This document shows positions 7,449 to 10,996 of a DNA stretch of 10,996 bases, piece after piece. The translations under genes were made by a program, and so were the position numbers. Origin of the DNA: Chromera velia (taxonomy: Eukaryota; Sar; Chromeraceae); assembly GCA_018398765.1 (NCBI GenBank), contig JAHBMJ010003422.1, positions 1 through 10,996 on the forward strand. Reading direction: 5' to 3'. The notes under the pieces are model-generated. The model worked only from the letters and a program-made list of their open reading frames with translations, was not told the origin of the DNA and searched no databases. Position 1 is the first letter of the stretch; every line of letters begins with the position of its first letter.

Positions 7449-10057
7449 ATGAAGTTCCTCGCTGTCCCCGCTGCCTTCGCCCTCGCGGCTGCCAACCCCA
7501 TGGGCATCACCTACTCCTGCCCCGCTGGCTACCAGCTGAACGGACACATGTGCACCACCTCTGAGTCTGCTCCCCTGCAGACCCAGCAGGTCCCCCAGAC
7601 CATCACCGTCGCCCGCCCCCGTCTCCTCCTGCCCCGCCGTAAGTCTCCTTGCCGGATGAAGAGACTCTCCCTGCGTGCGTGTTGTCTAGTCTTGTCTTCC
7701 GTGTGTGTGTCGCCATCGCCACTCATCCCCCCTCTTTTTTCTTGTTCTTTTTCCCCTTGCAGGGCTACTCCGCCTCTGGGTCCTCCTGCGTGACCACCCG
7801 CTCCCAGCCCATGATCGCTGAGCGTATCCCCCACCAGGTCCCCATGACCTCCTGCCCCGCCGGCACCTCCGGCCCCAACGCCGCTGGCATGTGCACCTCC
7901 ACCAGGATGGTCCGCGTGCCTTCCATCAAGTCTCGTGATGTCCCCGTGACCTCCACCCACGTCGAGAGGGAGCCCTTCAGCGTCCCCGTCACCAAGCAGG
8001 TCTCCGTTGCCGGTGCCCCCACCTGCCCCTCTGGCTCCACCATGTCCGGTGGTGCCTGCATTGTGACTGGGTCCTCCACTGAGTACTCCACTGAGGAGAT
8101 CCCCACCACCCTCTCCTTCCCCGTCAACACCCCCGTGTCCTCCACTGCCTGCCCCTCCGGCACCCAGGACGCCTCTGGCTCCTGCGTCGCTCGCCTTTCC
8201 TTCCAGTCTGTCGAGCAGGGCTCTTCCGCCAAGTCCGTCCGCGTCCCCACCCTCGCTTCCCGCCCCGCCACCTACAACCTCCCCGCCTCCACCCTCAAGA
8301 CCGGCTCCACCTGCCCCCAGGGCTCCAACGCCAAGGCTGATGGCACCTGCTCCGTGACCCTCAAGGCTTCCTCCCTTGAGTCCTACGAGGTCCCTGTGTC
8401 CTCCCAGATCCCCAAGGTGGAGTCTTTCCCCCAGACTCTCACCCTCACCAGACAGCACCTCGTCCCCTCCTACTCCTGCCCCGCTGGCTCCACTGCCTCC
8501 GGCTCTGGTGCTTCCATGACCTGCACCGTCACCCTCCCCTCTGCTTCCCCCACCACCTCCACTGTCCCCCGCACCGTCAAGAAGGCCCGCTTCGAGAAGA
8601 GACCCGTCACCGTCACCGTTGACAGAGTCGAGTCCTTCCCCGTGTACTACTGCCCCTCTGGCACCACCGAGACCCCCTCTGGTGAGTGCGCTGTGACCGT
8701 CACCATCCGCTCCCCCATCACCAAGTCCGAGAGCCACACCTCTTGCCCCGCCGGTGCCGAGGAGTACAACCCCGGCCAGATGGGCACTGCCTCTTCCAAG
8801 GGCATGTCCATGATCTGCAAGGAGGCCACCACCGTGTCCGTCCCCGCCACTCTCATCCCCGGCTCCTCCAAGGGTGCTGCCAAGTACGCTTGCCCTGAGG
8901 GCACCACCCCCATCGGTGAGGGTGCCTCCATGTCCTGCTCTGCTCCCTCCTACCAGGAGGTCCCCATGCAGACCTTCACCACCACTTCCATCGACTACGA
9001 GACCTCCACCGTCACTGAGACCGTCCCCAAGCTCTACAGATACGAGACCCGCACCATCACCGAGACCGCCACCACCGAGCAGGTTGTGACTGTCTACGAT
9101 GAGGTCACTCTCTCCGAGTCCAAGGCCTCCCTGGTGACCTCTTCCTACACTGAGACCGTCCCCGCCATTGCTTCTTACTCCCTTGCCTCCACCTCCGAGA
9201 CCGTCACTGTCACCAACGACAGAGTCTCTTACGAGTCTTGCTCCACTGACTTCGCCACCTGCGGCCACGCCGGCCCCAACGGCATGTCTGCCTGCTGCCT
9301 GACTGAGACCAAGTACAGAGTCAAGACCGAGACCTACGAGCAGTCCGTCCCCGCTGTGTCTACCTACTTCACTGAGGAGATCTCTGAGATCCAGACTGTC
9401 GAGGAGACCTTCCAGACCTTCGAGACCACCACTCTCTCTGAGACTTCTCACTCCGTCTCCACTGACTACACCGCCGAGTCCGTCTCCCCCAACAACCTGG
9501 TGACCTACCAGACCTCCTACGAGACCCAGTCTTGCGGTGCTGGCTCTGGCTTCGGTGCTGGCTTCGGCTCCTCCGCTGGCGGCTTCGCTTGCGACACCAA
9601 GATTGTCTCCCGCTCCGTCCCCCTGACTGAGACCGTCTCTTCCATCCCCACCTACACCACTCAGACCATCTCTGAGACCGCCTCCTCCGAGAAGATCTCC
9701 ACCTCTTCCTCCAAGTCCATGATGAAGGTGACCGAGATGGGCTTCGAGATGGAGGCTCGCACTGACTCCGTCCCCGCCGAGACCACCTACAGAACCGAGT
9801 ACTCCACCTCCTACTCCTGCCCCGCCGGCACCACCGAGAGCGGCTCCTCTTGCATCTCCACTGAGACCGCCGCCCCCATCTACTCTTGCCCCGCTGGCTC
9901 CTCCGGCGCCGCCTCTTCCCTCTCCGGCGCTTCCGGCTGCACCAGAACCACCTTCACCACCGTCTCCTCCTGCCCCAAGGGCTTCGAGCAGTCTGGCTCC
10001 AGCTGCCTCAAGTCCGTGAACATCCCCGCCACCCCCAACATGCAGTTCTCCCACTAA
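7449..10057 (+). CDS. Oocyst-wall-like secreted cysteine-module protein, copy B (frame broken in exon 1 as given)
   Basis: Two exons, 7449-7638 and 7763-10057. Without a 4-bp duplication at 7611-7618, the product would be 826 residues. A signal peptide (1-15) is followed by ten CPxG...C modules to about residue 455 (examples CPAGYQLNGHMC, CPSGTQDASGSC), then a Thr/Glu/Ser-rich centre (about 459-745) with repeated ETVPxxxxY-type segments, a Cys cluster at about 553-575 and a Gly-rich loop at about 652-674, then three final modules (746-826). Such modules occur in Cryptosporidium oocyst wall proteins, where cysteines are thought to crosslink; a wall or extracellular matrix role is inferred. Codon use is extremely biased to C-ending codons, typical of high expression. 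As given, the frame shift would end translation after about 82 residues once the intron is removed. A cryptic donor such as CAG/GTCCCC at 7589-7590 could rescue the frame, or the base call may be wrong. Exon 2 is open throughout, which argues against an old pseudogene. Confidence 0.8.
7639..7762 (+). other. Intron of copy B
   Basis: 124 nt with GTAAGT donor and a pyrimidine-rich TTCTTTTTCCCCTTGCAG acceptor. Removing it brings SCPA next to GYSASGSSC, completing module 2 of the CPxG...C series. The donor end matches copy A; the interior has diverged. Confidence 0.85.
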
Positions 10058-10490
10058 GCAGTTGATCTCCCGATCCTGACTCAGTCGTGAGACTGTTTGT
10101 CCCTTCCATCTTGCCTGAGAGCTGGGTCGACTCCAATGATGGTGTCACGGCAGGAGAGTGAGGTGGTTCGCGTGTCCCCCCATCGTGTGTCCGTTTAGGT
10201 ACGTGAGTGTGCGCTCCTTTTTGGGCCCCTGCTGCCCTTCCAGTGTTCAGCTGTTTCAGGTTCGTGGCATGTCGCGTTGTCTGCATCTGCTAGACTGTCT
10301 CGGCAGAACGAATTCAGGAATTGAGGATCGAAGTGTCTTTACGATCCGTGGGCCTTCTAATTCAGTACTGCAAGTGTGTCCTTGAGTTATCTCGCGTGTC
10401 CTTTCGAATGCATTCAATCGCATAAGTGTGTGCCGCTCAAGGTGCATGTCATAGTTTGCGACCAGAGTTGTTAGAAGTCCCGACAAACCT
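10058..10490. other. 3' flank of copy B
   Basis: No gene recognised. Base composition returns at once from the C-rich coding pattern to mixed sequence after the TAA stop. It presumably contains the 3' UTR; no clear polyadenylation signal was identified. Short frames on both strands are not supported. Confidence 0.4.
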
Positions 10491-10570
10491 AAGTACCGAA
10501 ATCCGATACCGACCCCCCGATCCGAAATTTTTCGGTACTTTCGGTACCTTTTTGGTACTTTCGGTACCGG
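10491..10570. repeat. TTTCGGTAC hairpin-forming repeat cluster
   Basis: AAGTACCGAAAT (10491-10502) is the inverted copy of TTTCGGTACTT (10530-10540). CCGAAATTTTTCGG (10522-10535) can form its own hairpin. TTTCGGTAC recurs at 10530, 10539 and 10559, with GGTACC palindromes at 10543 and 10563. An AT-rich run follows to about 10590. Confidence 0.75.
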
Positions 10571-10996
10571 CTTTTTTATATATTCTAAACAGGTTTTTAG
10601 AACTCTTTACAGACTGTTTATACGCCGTTAGGACACTGGAATGCTCAAAGATGACTAGCATAAACTTTTGATGTCGCCTGCATGGGCCGCGGCGTGCGGG
10701 CCCTGGGCCGCGCATTATGTGTGTCTCACGTATTCTCACATGGATGCAGAACTGCCATCTGAAGCATCACCGTCTCCTTACATGAATTTTGGGGCTGCAC
10801 ACGTGCACCGCCACAAAAAAAATAAGAGTGCTGGTCTGAGTCTCTTTTCATGTTATTCCTATCCTTCAATTGATCTCTCTACTCCAACAGTGATCAACAC
10901 TGGTGAGGGAGATTTGTGTGCAAGTCCCGACTTTCGCTTAAATTCCGTTTGGAAAAATCTGATCACAGGAACGTCATCGTCCAACCTGATAGGTTT
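10571..10996. other. Unassigned right end of window
   Basis: No gene is supported. A GC-rich patch (10676-10713, GGGCCGCGGCGTGCGGGCCC) stands in mixed sequence. TCTACTCCAACAG (10878-10890) followed by CTGGTGAGG (10899-10907) looks like an acceptor and a donor, but the exon between would be very short and is not believed without transcript data. Confidence 0.3.

Noticed and set aside
7529-10054. 841-codon minus-strand reading frame opposite copy B
   Set aside because: Its openness follows from the sense-strand codon bias (no TTA, CTA or TCA). The translation is a Gly/Ala/Asp string without a domain, and it reads straight through the intron.
10878-10907. Possible micro-exon between CCAACAG and GTGAGG
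   Set aside because: Both signals are short and common; no protein context supports an exon.

Overview
The window looks like nuclear DNA of a eukaryotic microbe, most likely a photosynthetic alveolate related to apicomplexans (a chromerid such as Chromera is my best guess; this is inference). The reasons are GT-AG introns, long GT microsatellites, a secreted cysteine-module protein whose CPxG...C units resemble apicomplexan oocyst-wall proteins, and a purine nucleoside phosphorylase of the type seen in apicomplexans. No rRNA, tRNA or CRISPR array, and no intact transposase, was recognised.

Layout. (1) 1-580, minus strand: first exon, start of the first intron, 5' UTR and promoter of an oocyst-wall-like gene that runs off the left edge (copy A). 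(2) 906-2057, plus: an unrecognised 383-residue low-complexity protein with an acidic tail, probably nuclear. (3) 2058-3436: pyrimidine-rich flank, then about 1 kb of microsatellites and a three-unit 63-bp minisatellite. (4) 3437-5374: no gene; it contains an AT-rich island of about 1.1 kb (about 3789-4880) with a foldback, MITE-like inverted repeat and a cluster of TGAATTT repeats. (5) 5375-6822, minus: a two-exon purine nucleoside phosphorylase whose junction falls inside the GDPxR phosphate-binding motif. (6) 6823-7448: divergent intergenic region with the promoter of the second oocyst-wall-like gene. (7) 7449-10057, plus: that gene (copy B), two exons, thirteen CPxG...C modules around a Thr/Glu/Ser-rich centre. 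(8) 10058-10996: 3' flank with a TTTCGGTAC hairpin cluster.

The main observations concern the two oocyst-wall-like copies. They face away from each other about 7.2 kb apart. Their first exons are identical at every base, except that copy B carries a 4-bp GCCC tandem duplication that shifts the frame just before the splice donor. Their 5' flanks have diverged but keep the same ordered set of elements: an inverted repeat around CCACAAAAATCA, GCATGC motifs, a GAGACGCGCGTCTC palindrome, and a block of about 55 bp near the start codon. This suggests gene conversion in the exon and a shared promoter design. The nucleoside phosphorylase and the acidic-tail protein have no evident functional link to the wall-like genes; they are simply their divergent neighbours.
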